NCBI GenBank assembly: GCA_910574455.1
Contig: CAJSYZ010000002.1
Span: forward strand, 1,265,671 to 1,329,670
Direction of reading: 5' to 3'
From: Trichaptum fuscoviolaceum
Lineage: Eukaryota > Basidiomycota > Agaricomycetes > Hymenochaetales > Trichaptaceae
DNA: 64,000 nucleotides
The notes under the pieces were generated by a model, which did no database searches, was not told where the DNA came from, and was given only the letters and a program-made list of their open reading frames with translations. This document shows positions 48,758-57,490 of the stretch, in pieces. The stretch's first letter is position 1. Each line of letters opens with the position of its first letter. The position numbers and the translations under genes were made by a program.

Positions 48758-49200
48758 CCGCATAATTTACGAGGTGTCAGTAATGAACTTCGACGATCCT
48801 CTGTAGGCGATACCTTATAACTCGAGGGGAACGGTTACGCACACACTACTCAACTTTAAGGCAGCCATCAACTATTCATAGTAATGTACATAACATGATT
48901 CTCATAGATCAATCCTACACCCTCTTGGATTATATTTTCGAACGTTGACATTTACATCAACGGAAACAGGAGAGAATTTCGAATAGCATTCGGATACATC
49001 GCTTTGTATCTCAATAATACTAATCCTCGAACCAATCCTTGGTGACAAAACATTCTAATTGTCAAATGTCTTGGAAATCGCGTGCAGCGGCTTTCACAAA
49101 ACACAGCCGAGATTGTTTTAGCGTAATATAGAGTTATATATGTTGCAAATATAATCTTTGTGGTTGCTTAACTTCCATGAAGGCGTGCAGAGTTTTCCGA
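48758..49200. other. Spacer before the tandem duplication
   Basis: 0.44 kb, convergent between PSD1 and the first APH-like gene. AT-rich; no gene or repeat recognised. Similarity to the second duplication unit does not extend into it. Confidence 0.5.
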
Positions 49201-50199
49201 CTAATGGTAGTCAAAAGATTCACTCGCAATATTACAAGCAGAGCGATAGCACTCCAGATCTCTTCTATACTTGTTGAATCCGGGCATATTCACAACCAGC
49301 TTCGGCCACCACCATTCCATGGAAGGAGACCTTAGCATCTCGCAGTAATCCCAATAGTCCGGAAGCCATCCCGCATAATCCCAATCCACAAACCCAGTGA
49401 TGTGACCATTCTGGACCATGATGTTCTGGGGCATCAAGTCGCCATGCGTAAAAACGACTGGATGAGGAGTATCGTTCAGGCTTCGGACTGCAGCTATGGC
49501 GTCTTCAAACGGTATGCGTCCACAATACAGAGAGGGGTTCGCATATTTGATATATATATTCACGAAATCTTCCGCACTGTTGAACGTCACTGGATCGGTT
49601 GGATGTATACCAGGGACCCTCGGACCGCGAAGATAGCCCCCGTTGGCAGAGCACACGCGAGTCCCAAAGGGACTCTTGTATCGCCTCATCTTGTTGAGGT
49701 ACATCTCGAGCTCTTCCATGATAGTCGCCAGTTCATCGGGAGACAGCCAATCATGAATTTCGTTGAGATTGTGTCCCGGGATGCGAGTCATCAATATACT
49801 TGCCGTCCTAATACCGTGATTCGGAGTGAACATCTCCCACATAGGGTGTTCTCCGAAAGAGATGATGCGAGGGGCTGGTAGTCCAATAGCTCGAGCGCAC
49901 ATTGTACCGATTACCTCTTGAACTCGGGTTTCGTCGTTGATGACGACCTTAAGAACCATGTTGAAAGGCAGAGGCATAATGCCATTCATAGGAATCTGAC
50001 CGGTCCACTTGCAGTACAGATTGCCGATAGGTATCAGGACAATTTCATGAAAGAAACCTCGTAGACGAAGCCAAAATCTTGATTCGCTTTTAGGTATGGG
50101 TGGAAACTCAATAATTCAGATTGTCAGAAGCTGCTAAAGAATGTTAGAAAGTTTCAATCAACTAACCTCAAGATCCTGGATTATTTCAGATGTAGACAT
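49201..50199 (-). CDS. APH/choline-kinase-fold phosphotransferase-like protein, copy A
   Basis: Two exons: 33 nt (50167-50199, MSTSEIIQDLE) and 906 nt (49201-50106), separated by a 60-nt intron, giving 312 residues. The Brenner motif HGDLMPQNIMV (from about residue 232) supplies the catalytic Asp and Asn, and GFVDWDYAGWLPDYWDY (from about 250) supplies the metal-binding Asp. This is the fungal phosphotransferase (APH) family that is abundant in Agaricomycetes and whose substrates are mostly unknown. A nucleotide-loop Lys is expected in FNMVLKVV. It is not evidence of drug resistance. Copy B is at 54281. The two share nearly identical C-terminal two-thirds but a diverged stretch around residues 95-115. 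Confidence 0.85.
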
Positions 50200-51546
50200 T
50201 CTGTAGCTATACAGCGGAAGAAGTTGAGGAGACTTGGACGACGAGTTGATCGAAGTTGAAAATAAAGAACCACGGAACCGTAGCATTCAAGTTATGTAAC
50301 CTGTAATTTAAACCTTAATCTTATTTCCGGTCCCACGGTTGTGATTGGTTGCTTTTATTGTAAATGCTTCCGCCCCTTACATTAATGTTTTGCTATATTC
50401 AAATCTCCGAGGCCTGAAAACCAGTTTATGTAGAAACCTCAGGTCAAGTAGCACTATTCCTCCGAGTCGGAAAAAGGACAACAACTGATATCTCTGATAA
50501 GGGAGAACCCGGTCGTGTCCTCGCGCGGTGTGCGTGTTGCGAGCATGAAACGAGCAATAATATGTGGCGAAAAATTCTAGTGAGTAATAGGATAGGGTCC
50601 GTAGGGACGATCGACGATCGACGATCTGCTGTGATCCTGAAGCCCAAAGGAGTTGTCGCACAGCCTCAATTATGTGGCCACTGAACCAATTCACGCCATA
50701 TAGAGGTACTTGGTACCAGACGGTGAACAAAGCCATAGGACCATGCGTATCCAAGCCGCTCGTATGTCTTTCCAAACTAGTAATCTTCAGTGCTTAAGCC
50801 CAAGACTTCAGGTTGTGATAAGGGGGAAGGTGCTTGTGCAGGTAAGCTTGCGTAACCATCATGCTCGCTAGCCAACTTTTACCAGCATGCTTTTCCTTCT
50901 GAAATTTTGGGGTAAACGAATTCTCGACCAGTAGCTGAAATTATTCAAAGATCCACCACCTTCAAGTTCGGGGGTCACCGTCCGATGTCCGATACGGTAA
51001 ACCATCGTGCTGTGTTTTTCGAGCCTCTTCAATCATTGATTGGAAACGCCCAAGCAAAACCGCGTATGCAGAATCAAGAAAACCATGTGATGACATCAAC
51101 ACTCTTCCGTAGCAGTGGGAGTTAAGTAATGTCCACTGACTCGATGGGAACTCAAGTCGCATTATGCTGATTGATGACTTTTTTTGACTTTTTAGATACA
51201 TAATTTGTATCGGGCATTGCGATGAGCCTAGTACTGCATAGACTTTTCCAGACAGTATCAACATCTGAAACAATATTCAGTTCATATTCAAAGTAATTGT
51301 CAGTCTGAGACGTGATCCTTACCCAGAATGCAGGATGATCTGGACTTTCCCAGTCTGAGATCCAACAACGTCACCGAGCTCTGAAACAACACTCGGCCTA
51401 TACTGAAAGCAATCCAGGCTATAAAGCAAATGCGCATTCCGCCTGAGTCCCTCAGAAACACTTGCTTTCTACCCCCATCATCTCACAGAGACGATATCAC
51501 TGACGTTAACAGCGTTTATACTAATCCGCATTTAAAGTATACAGAC
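50200..51546. other. Divergent spacer of unit A
   Basis: 1.35 kb between the two divergent genes of unit A. It contains ATTGG boxes near 50343 (reverse CCAAT), one TTCAAGTT half-motif at 50284, and a short tandem cgatcgacgatcgacgat near 50610. A 132-codon minus-strand frame (50377-50775, with FTVWYQVPLYGVNWFSGH) has a partial, interrupted counterpart in unit B near 55690, so it may be a decayed exon. Just before the small gene, 51430-51546 is an in-frame upstream extension judged to be 5' UTR. Confidence 0.5.
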
Positions 51547-51897
51547 ATGCCTTATACCGAGCCCAAGGTTTACGTTCCCCTCAACGCAGGCGTCGTTCCG
51601 TTCCCGCTCACGCGTGTCGATTCCAACCCGGACTTCATCTACGTGCACAGGATCAGGCCGTACATGCATGACGAGGACGAGGACGACGAGGAGACTCCGC
51701 GCGCCAAGTCGAAGCTCGCCGAGTGCCTGTCACGCTTCAAGTTGCCCACGTTCCGCCGTGCCATCAAGGAGGTCCCGAGCTCCGAGTTCGTCTGGCAGAC
51801 GGCTGAGAGCAACTGGCGCCCTGGACTCGTGACCCTGGAGCAGGCAGCTAGGCGCAAGGAGATCGTGCATCGCCCGGAGTTGTTCGAGAAGTTGTAG
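51547..51897 (+). CDS. 116-residue acidic/basic protein of unknown family, copy A
   Basis: Single-exon ORF starting MPYTEPKVYVPLNAGVVPF. It has an acidic patch HDEDEDDEETP (residues 41-51), then a basic segment KLAECLSRFKLPTFRRAIK, SSEFVWQTAESNWRPGL, and a charged end RRKEIVHRPELFEKL. No signal peptide, membrane span or known motif. Codon choice is strongly biased to C/G-ending codons (GAG, GAC, CTC, AAG), unlike flanking DNA, which suggests high expression. The paralogue at 56551 is identical in protein and differs by four synonymous bases. An in-frame ATG at 51430 is open, but the extra 39 codons differ at four amino acids between copies, so I chose 51547. Confidence 0.8.
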   Translation: MPYTEPKVYVPLNAGVVPFPLTRVDSNPDFIYVHRIRPYMHDEDEDDEETPRAKSKLAECLSRFKLPTFRRAIKEVPSSEFVWQTAESNWRPGLVTLEQAARRKEIVHRPELFEKL

Positions 51898-52450
51898 ATG
51901 GTGCGTTGGCGAGCTTGTGATAGTGGAGGTGCGGATCACAATGGGGATTGCTGACCGATGACGAGGAGCTGGACCCTCCTTTGATACCTCGGCTTGAACC
52001 AGCGTGGTACGCATCCGACTGACTATTACTATGAGTTGCAGAAGACGCAGACGGAGGCTCTGATGACTGAGACAGTAGCCCTTTGCAGACTATGGGGACG
52101 CATGGAGGCCAGAACATTGGAGGAGGCCTGAGCGGCGGCGACCAGTGTCGAGGAGGACCGCGAGGAAGTGAGAAGAGATGTCGATTATCGGCAAACGTCG
52201 GGGAAATGGACCCTCCCTTGCCTACGCCTGTGCGTGTGCGGATGTTTCTAGTCGGCTGGCTGCGAGTATGAGCTGCTGATATGAGTGCCTCCAGACATAG
52301 GTGAGCCGTTGTTCTTCGTCCAAAGGAAAGCTTACTGCCTTATCCTCGTAGCTGCACAGGCGATAGCAAGAAGTCACACGGATCGTTTCTCAAAACAGTA
52401 CTTTTCGGACGATGAGGAACAGGCACGACGCGTAGACTCCGAACAAAGCG

Positions 52451-52507
52451 CCCTTTCTCGTGAGTAAATATCTCTTCCATGCGTTCGATGTTCAGATCGG
52501 ATGACAA
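52451..52507 (-). pseudogene. HEK-motif ORF, decayed copy A1
   Basis: Read on the minus strand, this aligns codon for codon with the start of the ORF at 57490: SSDLNIERMEEIFTHEKG versus STDLNIKRTEEIFTHEKG. The initiator ATG is replaced by TTG (52505-52507), and the frame closes after PVQLRG, where the unit B copy stays open. A conserved GTAAGCTT, a possible splice donor, follows in every copy. Confidence 0.4.
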
Positions 52508-52828
52508 CAGCGTATGTCCGAGGTGTCCACGATGAAAAGGGACCGCGCCACCGGCGACATTTCATGACTTTGTGCTGCGAGAAGGAGGCTGGGAGGGATT
52601 CGTAATTGGTGTGCGACCTTGATGCTGTCTTCAAATATTGGGTGTGACACTGGTCTTCGTCCAAAGAAAAAGCTTACTAACTTTCCCTCCAGGGTTAGCA
52701 GTCATACGAATCGTTTTCCGAGATCTTTCCTCGTGTCTTTCCGACGATGTAAAATGGATACGACGGGAGAAGGGCAATCTAACGCAAACCTGAACCGAAG
52801 AACCGAAGGCGTACGATTGCTGCAAGGG

Positions 52829-53065
52829 TCAGGCCACCTCAACGCGGAAACGAAGAACAAGTACCACGGGACAGGTAGCTGTGCAATCATGAGGAGCTGG
52901 GCCCTTCCTTGTATCAACGGTCGATTGCGATGGCCGAACAGGCTCATCTGGAGTGCAGGACCACTCTGTGCTCGAAGGGAGGACCTGCGCATAGATGGGA
53001 TGGGAAGGCATTTTCTCGTGAGCAAAGACCACTTCTTTGCGCTTGCTGTTTAAATTGGTTGACAT
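52829..53065 (-). CDS. HEK-motif ORF, copy A2 (doubtful gene)
   Basis: 78-codon ORF starting MSTNLNSKRKEVVFAHEKMP, related to the starts at 57490, 52507 and 57817. Only the first ~20 residues are shared; downstream sequence is unrelated or out of frame. It may be a gene fragment. No function is recognisable. Confidence 0.25.
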   Translation of the reverse strand: MSTNLNSKRKEVVFAHEKMPSHPIYAQVLPSSTEWSCTPDEPVRPSQSTVDTRKGPAPHDCTATCPVVLVLRFRVEVA

Positions 53066-53560
53066 TGCGTGTAGGACCTATGCGTCTACGTTGGAGAAGT
53101 TCATTTTCTGCCACATTCCGCATCTCTTGATTGAAGCATCGGCGTAACGATCCACGAGCTGAAGAGGCTGGAAGAAAGTCCGCAGGAGGCGAAGACCACG
53201 CGAAGATCCTGGCTCCGAAGGAAGAACGTCGAAGGTTAGATGCCACCCATTTTTGCGCGCAGAGCATTGGTCTGACACGGCATCAGCATTGGAGCAGCAC
53301 CAAGTGCCACTTGTCCGACACCATTTCCAGTTCAGAGACCCAGCTGAAAGCAGAGAAGACTAGCATTTGCGTCGTACGCGTTGGAGTTTAGTGGTCCACA
53401 GCCGCAGACCTTCGGTTCCAAGTACCAGGTTTCCCCGACACTGTAGTCTCAACTGGGGAAGTTTTGGTATTTCAGGATTGACACGGTTTTGATCATTTTT
53501 CTCATGTAGTAGATATTAGCAGTAGTTAGTCAGGGATCGGAATATACATGTAGTTTGGAG

Positions 53561-53587
53561 GGTGGTGGTGGTGGTGGTGGTGGTGGT
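53561..53587. repeat. (GGT)9 microsatellite
   Basis: Nine uninterrupted GGT units. In unit B the same place reads ggagggggtgatggaggg, so the tract expanded or collapsed after duplication. Confidence 0.95.
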
Positions 53588-54280
53588 GGGAGTGAGAAGT
53601 TTGAACTGAGACTGAGTACGTAGTAACTTTGAAGCGCATTGCCGTGCCGGTCTCGGAGCTTGAATGTGCCGGTTCAACATCATGATGACCATTAAGCTTC
53701 GCTGTGAGCTATAGTAAGACTTGTGAACCTTTCCCTAAAATCTAAGTACATAAGATGCGAAAATCCTGGCTCAATATTTCAGAGCTTCTCAATCAAAGCC
53801 TACTTGGAGTGCCTTGCTTCTCACTGTTACGCTAGCAATTGTATCTACAATTAACGCGCTGCTATACTTCTCTGTCAGAGGCCTGATTGCGATCAGTATC
53901 TCTGAGTCTTCTAGTCTTTGAAATAATGCTCATGCCCATTGAAGACCATATTTATGAGCTATGCTGTCCTGAGAAAGCAAGAAAAATAAATCTTTTTGTT
54001 AACTTACATACTGAGATCATTGGTCACCCTCCCTCATGCGCACACTGGCAATCGCATATACATATGGGTGGCTGAATATGCTCTAGAAGTCACTGATTAT
54101 GAAACGAATCATGAAGGGACAGGCCCCTCCACCGATCAGCTTGTTAGCGAGCCCTGATGTTGAACTGCAGGCTGAGTAGCCCAGAGGTCGGAAGTGAATA
54201 GGCAAAGACACACGTCCTACTTACTTGAGCTAAAGTTAGACACGATATTGATGATAGTGATGGAATAAAACAGACGTCTA

Positions 54281-55267
54281 CTAATGGTAGTCGAAAGATT
54301 CACTCGCAATATTACAAGCGGAGCGATAGCACTCCAGATCCCTCCTATACTTCTGGAAACCGGGCATATTCACAACTAGCTTCGGCCACCACCATTCCAT
54401 GAAAGGAATTCTCAGCATTTCGCAGTATTCCCAATAGTCCGGAAGCCATCCAGCATAATCCCAATCCACGAACCCGGTGATGTGGCCATCCTGGACCATG
54501 ATATTCTGGGGCATCAAGTCGCCATGCGTAAAAACGACTGGATGAGGAGTATCGTTCAGGCTTCGGACTGCAGCTATGGCGTCTTCAAACGGTATGCGTC
54601 CACAATACAGAGAGGGGTTCGCATACTTGATATAAATATTCGCGAAGTCTTCCGCGCTGTTAAACGTCACTGGATCGGTTGGATGTATACCAGGGACCCT
54701 CGGACCGCGAAGATAGCCACCGTCGGTAGAGCAAACGCGAGTCCCAAAAGGACTTTTGTATCGTCTCATTTTGTTCAGGTGCATCTCGAGCTCTTCCATT
54801 ATGGTCGACAGTTCATCGGGAGAGAGTGAGTCGTGAATTTCGTTGAGGTTATGTCCCGGGATACGAGTCATCAGTATACTTCCGATTTTCATGTTGTACT
54901 TTGGAGAAAATATGCTTCCATCGGGCTGCTCTGCAAAAGAGATGACGCGGGGGACCGGTAGCCCAATTGCTCGAGCGCACATGGTACCTATTACCTCTTG
55001 CGCGCGCAATTCATCGAAGAGAACGTCCTTGAGAATCAAGTTGAAAGGTAGAGGTAGGACCCCATTAACTGGCCGCTCTCCAGACCATTTGCAGTACAGG
55101 AGACCAATAGGAACCAAAAGAACACTGTGAAAGAATCCTCGAACACGAAGCCAAAATCTTGATTGAATAGTAGGTATGGGAGGAAACTATAGATTTTCGT
55201 CACAAGCTGCTGATAAAAACATTTCTCAACTCACTTCAAGGTCCTGTTTAATTTGGGATGTAGACAT
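54281..55267 (-). CDS. APH/choline-kinase-fold phosphotransferase-like protein, copy B
   Basis: Same structure as copy A: a 33-nt first exon (55235-55267, MSTSQIKQDLE), a 48-nt intron (55187-55234) and a 906-nt second exon, again 312 residues. HGDLMPQNIMV and GFVDWDYAGWLPDYWEY are intact. Between 54504 and 54625 it is identical to copy A over 122 bp, covering the catalytic loop, whereas the region just before ILMTRIPGHN (SPKYNMKIGS versus TPNHGIRTAS in copy A) is strongly diverged. The stop codon context ESFDYH is shared. Upstream carries a complete inverted CAACTTGAA/TTCAAGTTG pair (55360-55407), of which copy A keeps only half, so the two may be regulated differently. Confidence 0.85.
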
Positions 55268-56550
55268 GTTGACCTGTCGCTATACAACCAAAGAAGGTGA
55301 GAAAGACGAGTTGATCGACGGTGAAAGAAGAGATCTGGCTCGGAACCGAACCACAACTTCAACTTGAAGTCCCACGACTCCGAGTCCGAGTCGGCGGATT
55401 CAAGTTGTGATTGGTTGCTTTCGTTGTAGTCGTCCTGTAACTTTCTCCGCCATTTTGCAATATCAAAATCTCCGAGGCTCGAAAGTTAGTTTATGTAGAA
55501 ACGTCCTCCGAGTCGATTCAACAACTTATGTATCCGGTGAGACCCTCGCGCTGCAAGCGTGAAGTGCGATAGGGACCGATCGACGATCTGCAGTGATCCT
55601 GGACGGACCCGAAGTCCACAAGTATTGTCACACACTGGCAGCCTCCAAGTCCAATCATGTGAGCGCAGCTTGATGCCCGAGTCAATTTACACCATTAGGA
55701 GGTCTGTGATGCCAGACAGTGAACATAAACAGGCTAGGGTCATGCACATCCAAATCGCTGAGCGCAATACATATGGGGCCTTCTAAACTAGTACTAACCT
55801 TCAGTGCTTCAGGCCAAGTCGTGATTGGGATAGTATTTCTGCAGCTGAAACTGGCATAACCACTATGTTCACTAGTGTATACCGACATGATAACAGGGAC
55901 CGAAGATTATCTACTTCTGACTGGTTGAGGTAGATAGTTTTCAACCAGTAGCTAATTTTATCGAAAGATCCACCTTCAGGTCAGAGTGGTGTTTGATTCC
56001 GTGTACCTTTGTGCTCTATTGTACACACTTGATGGGGGTAGCACAAGCAAAGCAGAGTATTTAGCATCAAGAGAACATATCTACTTCCCCCGGTTGCAGT
56101 GAGTGGACGTAGATCATCCTCTGACTCGAAAAGAGCTAAAGAGCGCAGCATACTGACTCTGTTGGTTGCCTTCCAGATCTTGACTTTTTAGATACATAAT
56201 TCGTATCGTACATTGCGGCTAGCCTAGAAGTGGATAGCCTTTGCCTGACCGGGATCCAAAATCGACATCTGAAACAATAATCAGTTCATATTCAAAGTAA
56301 TTGTTAGTCTGAGACGTGATCCTTACCCAAAATGCTGGATGACCTGGACTTCCCCAGTCTGAGACCTAACAGCGTCACCAAGCTCTGAAACCACACTTGG
56401 CCTACATTGAAAGCAATTCAGGCTATAAAGCAAATGCGCATTCCGCATGAGTCTCTCAGAAACACCTGCTTTCTACCCCCATCATCTCACCGAGACGATA
56501 TCATTGACGTTAACAGCGTTCATACTAATCCGCATTTAAAGCATACAGAC
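55268..56550. other. Divergent spacer of unit B
   Basis: 1.28 kb between the divergent genes of unit B. It contains the inverted motif pair described separately, a reverse CCAAT box (gattgg near 55410), and tracts alignable to unit A such as cttttTAGATACATAATT near 56185. No intact gene. Confidence 0.5.
55360..55407. promoter_or_regulatory. Nested inverted repeats upstream of APH-like copy B
   Basis: CAACTTGAA (55360-55368) pairs with TTCAAGTTG (55399-55407); inside, CGACTC pairs with GAGTCG. Centred about 115 bp upstream of the start codon. Could be a dimer binding site or a cruciform. A reverse CCAAT box follows immediately. Confidence 0.45.
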
Positions 56551-56901
56551 ATGCCTTATACCGAGCCCAAGGTTTACGTTCCCCTCAACGCAGGTGTCGT
56601 TCCGTTCCCGCTCACGCGTGTCGATTCCAACCCGGACTTCATCTACGTGCACAGGATCAGGCCGTACATGCATGACGAGGACGAGGACGACGAGGAGACT
56701 CCGCGCGCCAAGTCGAAGCTCGCCGAGTGCCTCTCACGCTTCAAGTTGCCCACGTTCCGCCGTGCCATCAAGGAGGTCCCGAGCTCCGAGTTCGTCTGGC
56801 AGACGGCTGAGAGCAACTGGCGCCCTGGACTCGTGACCCTGGAGCAGGCCGCTAGGCGCAAGGAGATCGTGCATCGCCCGGAGTTGTTTGAGAAGTTGTA
56901 G
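56551..56901 (+). CDS. 116-residue protein of unknown family, copy B
   Basis: Encodes exactly the same 116 residues as copy A (51547-51897). The only four DNA differences are third-position and synonymous (GGC/GGT, CTG/CTC, GCA/GCC, TTC/TTT). By contrast, the 117 bases just upstream and about 140 bases just downstream show roughly 6-7% differences between copies, including amino-acid changes in the upstream in-frame extension. That pattern supports a real, constrained protein starting at MPYTEPK. It is divergent from APH-like copy B. The acidic run (residues 41-49) and the conserved Trp residues 83 and 90 are the most distinctive parts. No family recognised. Confidence 0.82.
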   Translation: MPYTEPKVYVPLNAGVVPFPLTRVDSNPDFIYVHRIRPYMHDEDEDDEETPRAKSKLAECLSRFKLPTFRRAIKEVPSSEFVWQTAESNWRPGLVTLEQAARRKEIVHRPELFEKL

Positions 56902-57490
56902 ATGGTGCGTTGGCGAGCTTGTGATAGTAGAGGTGCGGATCACAATGGGGATAGCTGACCGATGACGAGGAGCTGGACCCTCCTTTGATACCTCGGCTTG
57001 AACCAGCGTGGTACGTATCCGACTGACCATCACTAGGAGTTGCAGAAGACGCAGACGGAGGCTCTAATGACTGAGACAGTAGCCCTCTGCCGACTATGGG
57101 GACGCATGGAGGCCAGTGAGCCGCGGCGCAGTGTCGAGGAGGACAGCGAGGATGTGAGAAGAGATGTCGATTACTGGCGAACGTCGGGGTGCTGGACCCT
57201 CCCTTGCCTACGCCTGTGATTGTGCAGACGTATTTGGTCGGCGGGCTGCGAGTAAGCGCAGATGATATGAGTGCTTCCAGACTTAGGTGTGTCGTTGTTC
57301 CTTGTCCGAGGTAAAGCTTACTGCCTTCTCGTAACTGCTCAGGCAATAGCAGGAAGTCGCACGTATTGTTTATCAAAACAGTACTTTTCGGACGACGAGG
57401 AACAGGCGCGACGCGTAGTCTCCGAACAGAGCACCCTTTCTCGTGAGTAAAAATCTCTTCCGTGCGCTTGATGTTCAGATCGGTTGACAA
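56852..57490 (-). CDS. HEK-motif ORF, copy B1, 212 codons (doubtful gene)
   Basis: The longest member of the antisense family, starting MSTDLNIKRTEEIFTHEKGC. It continues RPKSTVLINNTCDFLLLP, then a Ser/His/Pro-rich half (GIKGGSSSSSSVSYPHCDP) and overlaps the 3' end of the 116-residue gene on the other strand by about 50 bp. In unit A the two halves exist but are separated by stops and a frame change; the second half stays open (51848-52117). A GTAAGCTT in the middle, conserved in all copies, might be a splice donor. It could equally be 3' UTR with a chance ORF. Confidence 0.3.
   Translation of the reverse strand: MSTDLNIKRTEEIFTHEKGCSVRRLRVAPVPRRPKSTVLINNTCDFLLLPEQLREGSKLYLGQGTTTHLSLEALISSALTRSPPTKYVCTITGVGKGGSSTPTFASNRHLFSHPRCPPRHCAAAHWPPCVPIVGRGLLSQSLEPPSASSATPSDGQSDTYHAGSSRGIKGGSSSSSSVSYPHCDPHLYYHKLANAPSTTSQTTPGDARSPCA

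Larger units (their letters stand above)
49201..53600. repeat. Tandem segmental duplication, unit A
   Basis: Left copy of a roughly 4.4-kb block repeated at 54281-58370. Collinear landmarks, A to B: APH-like stop 49201/54281 (offset 5080), APH-like start 50199/55267, the 116-residue gene 51547/56551 (offset 5004), the HEK-motif antisense ORFs 52507/57490 and 53065/57817, and the 3' flank with tagttagt...cggaata near 53540/58340. Similarity begins at the APH-like stop codon and fades after the (GGT)n tract. Confidence 0.85.
51898..54280. other. 3' flank of unit A and spacer to unit B
   Basis: 2.4 kb without a convincing intact gene. It contains two antisense HEK-motif ORF starts (52451-52507 and 53010-53065), repeated copies of a ttcgtccaaag-aagctta block near 52310 and 52655, and a (GGT)9 tract. 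From about 53610 to 54280 I see nothing beyond low-complexity and short open frames. Confidence 0.5.

Noticed and set aside
51430..51546. 39-codon N-terminal extension of the 116-residue protein
   Set aside because: Open in both duplicates but with four replacement and about four silent changes, against zero replacements after MPYTEPK; behaves like 5' UTR.
52619..53053. 144-codon plus-strand ORF in the unit A flank
   Set aside because: Only its last ~17 residues have a counterpart in unit B, where the frame is broken; likely chance ORF over the antisense HEK-motif block.
53561..53587. GGT tract as a coding repeat
   Set aside because: No ORF continues through it with support, and the duplicate unit has lost it; treated as a microsatellite.
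49201..55267. Aminoglycoside resistance genes
   Set aside because: The APH fold is shared with choline/homoserine kinases and a large fungal family of unknown substrates; nothing here indicates drug resistance.
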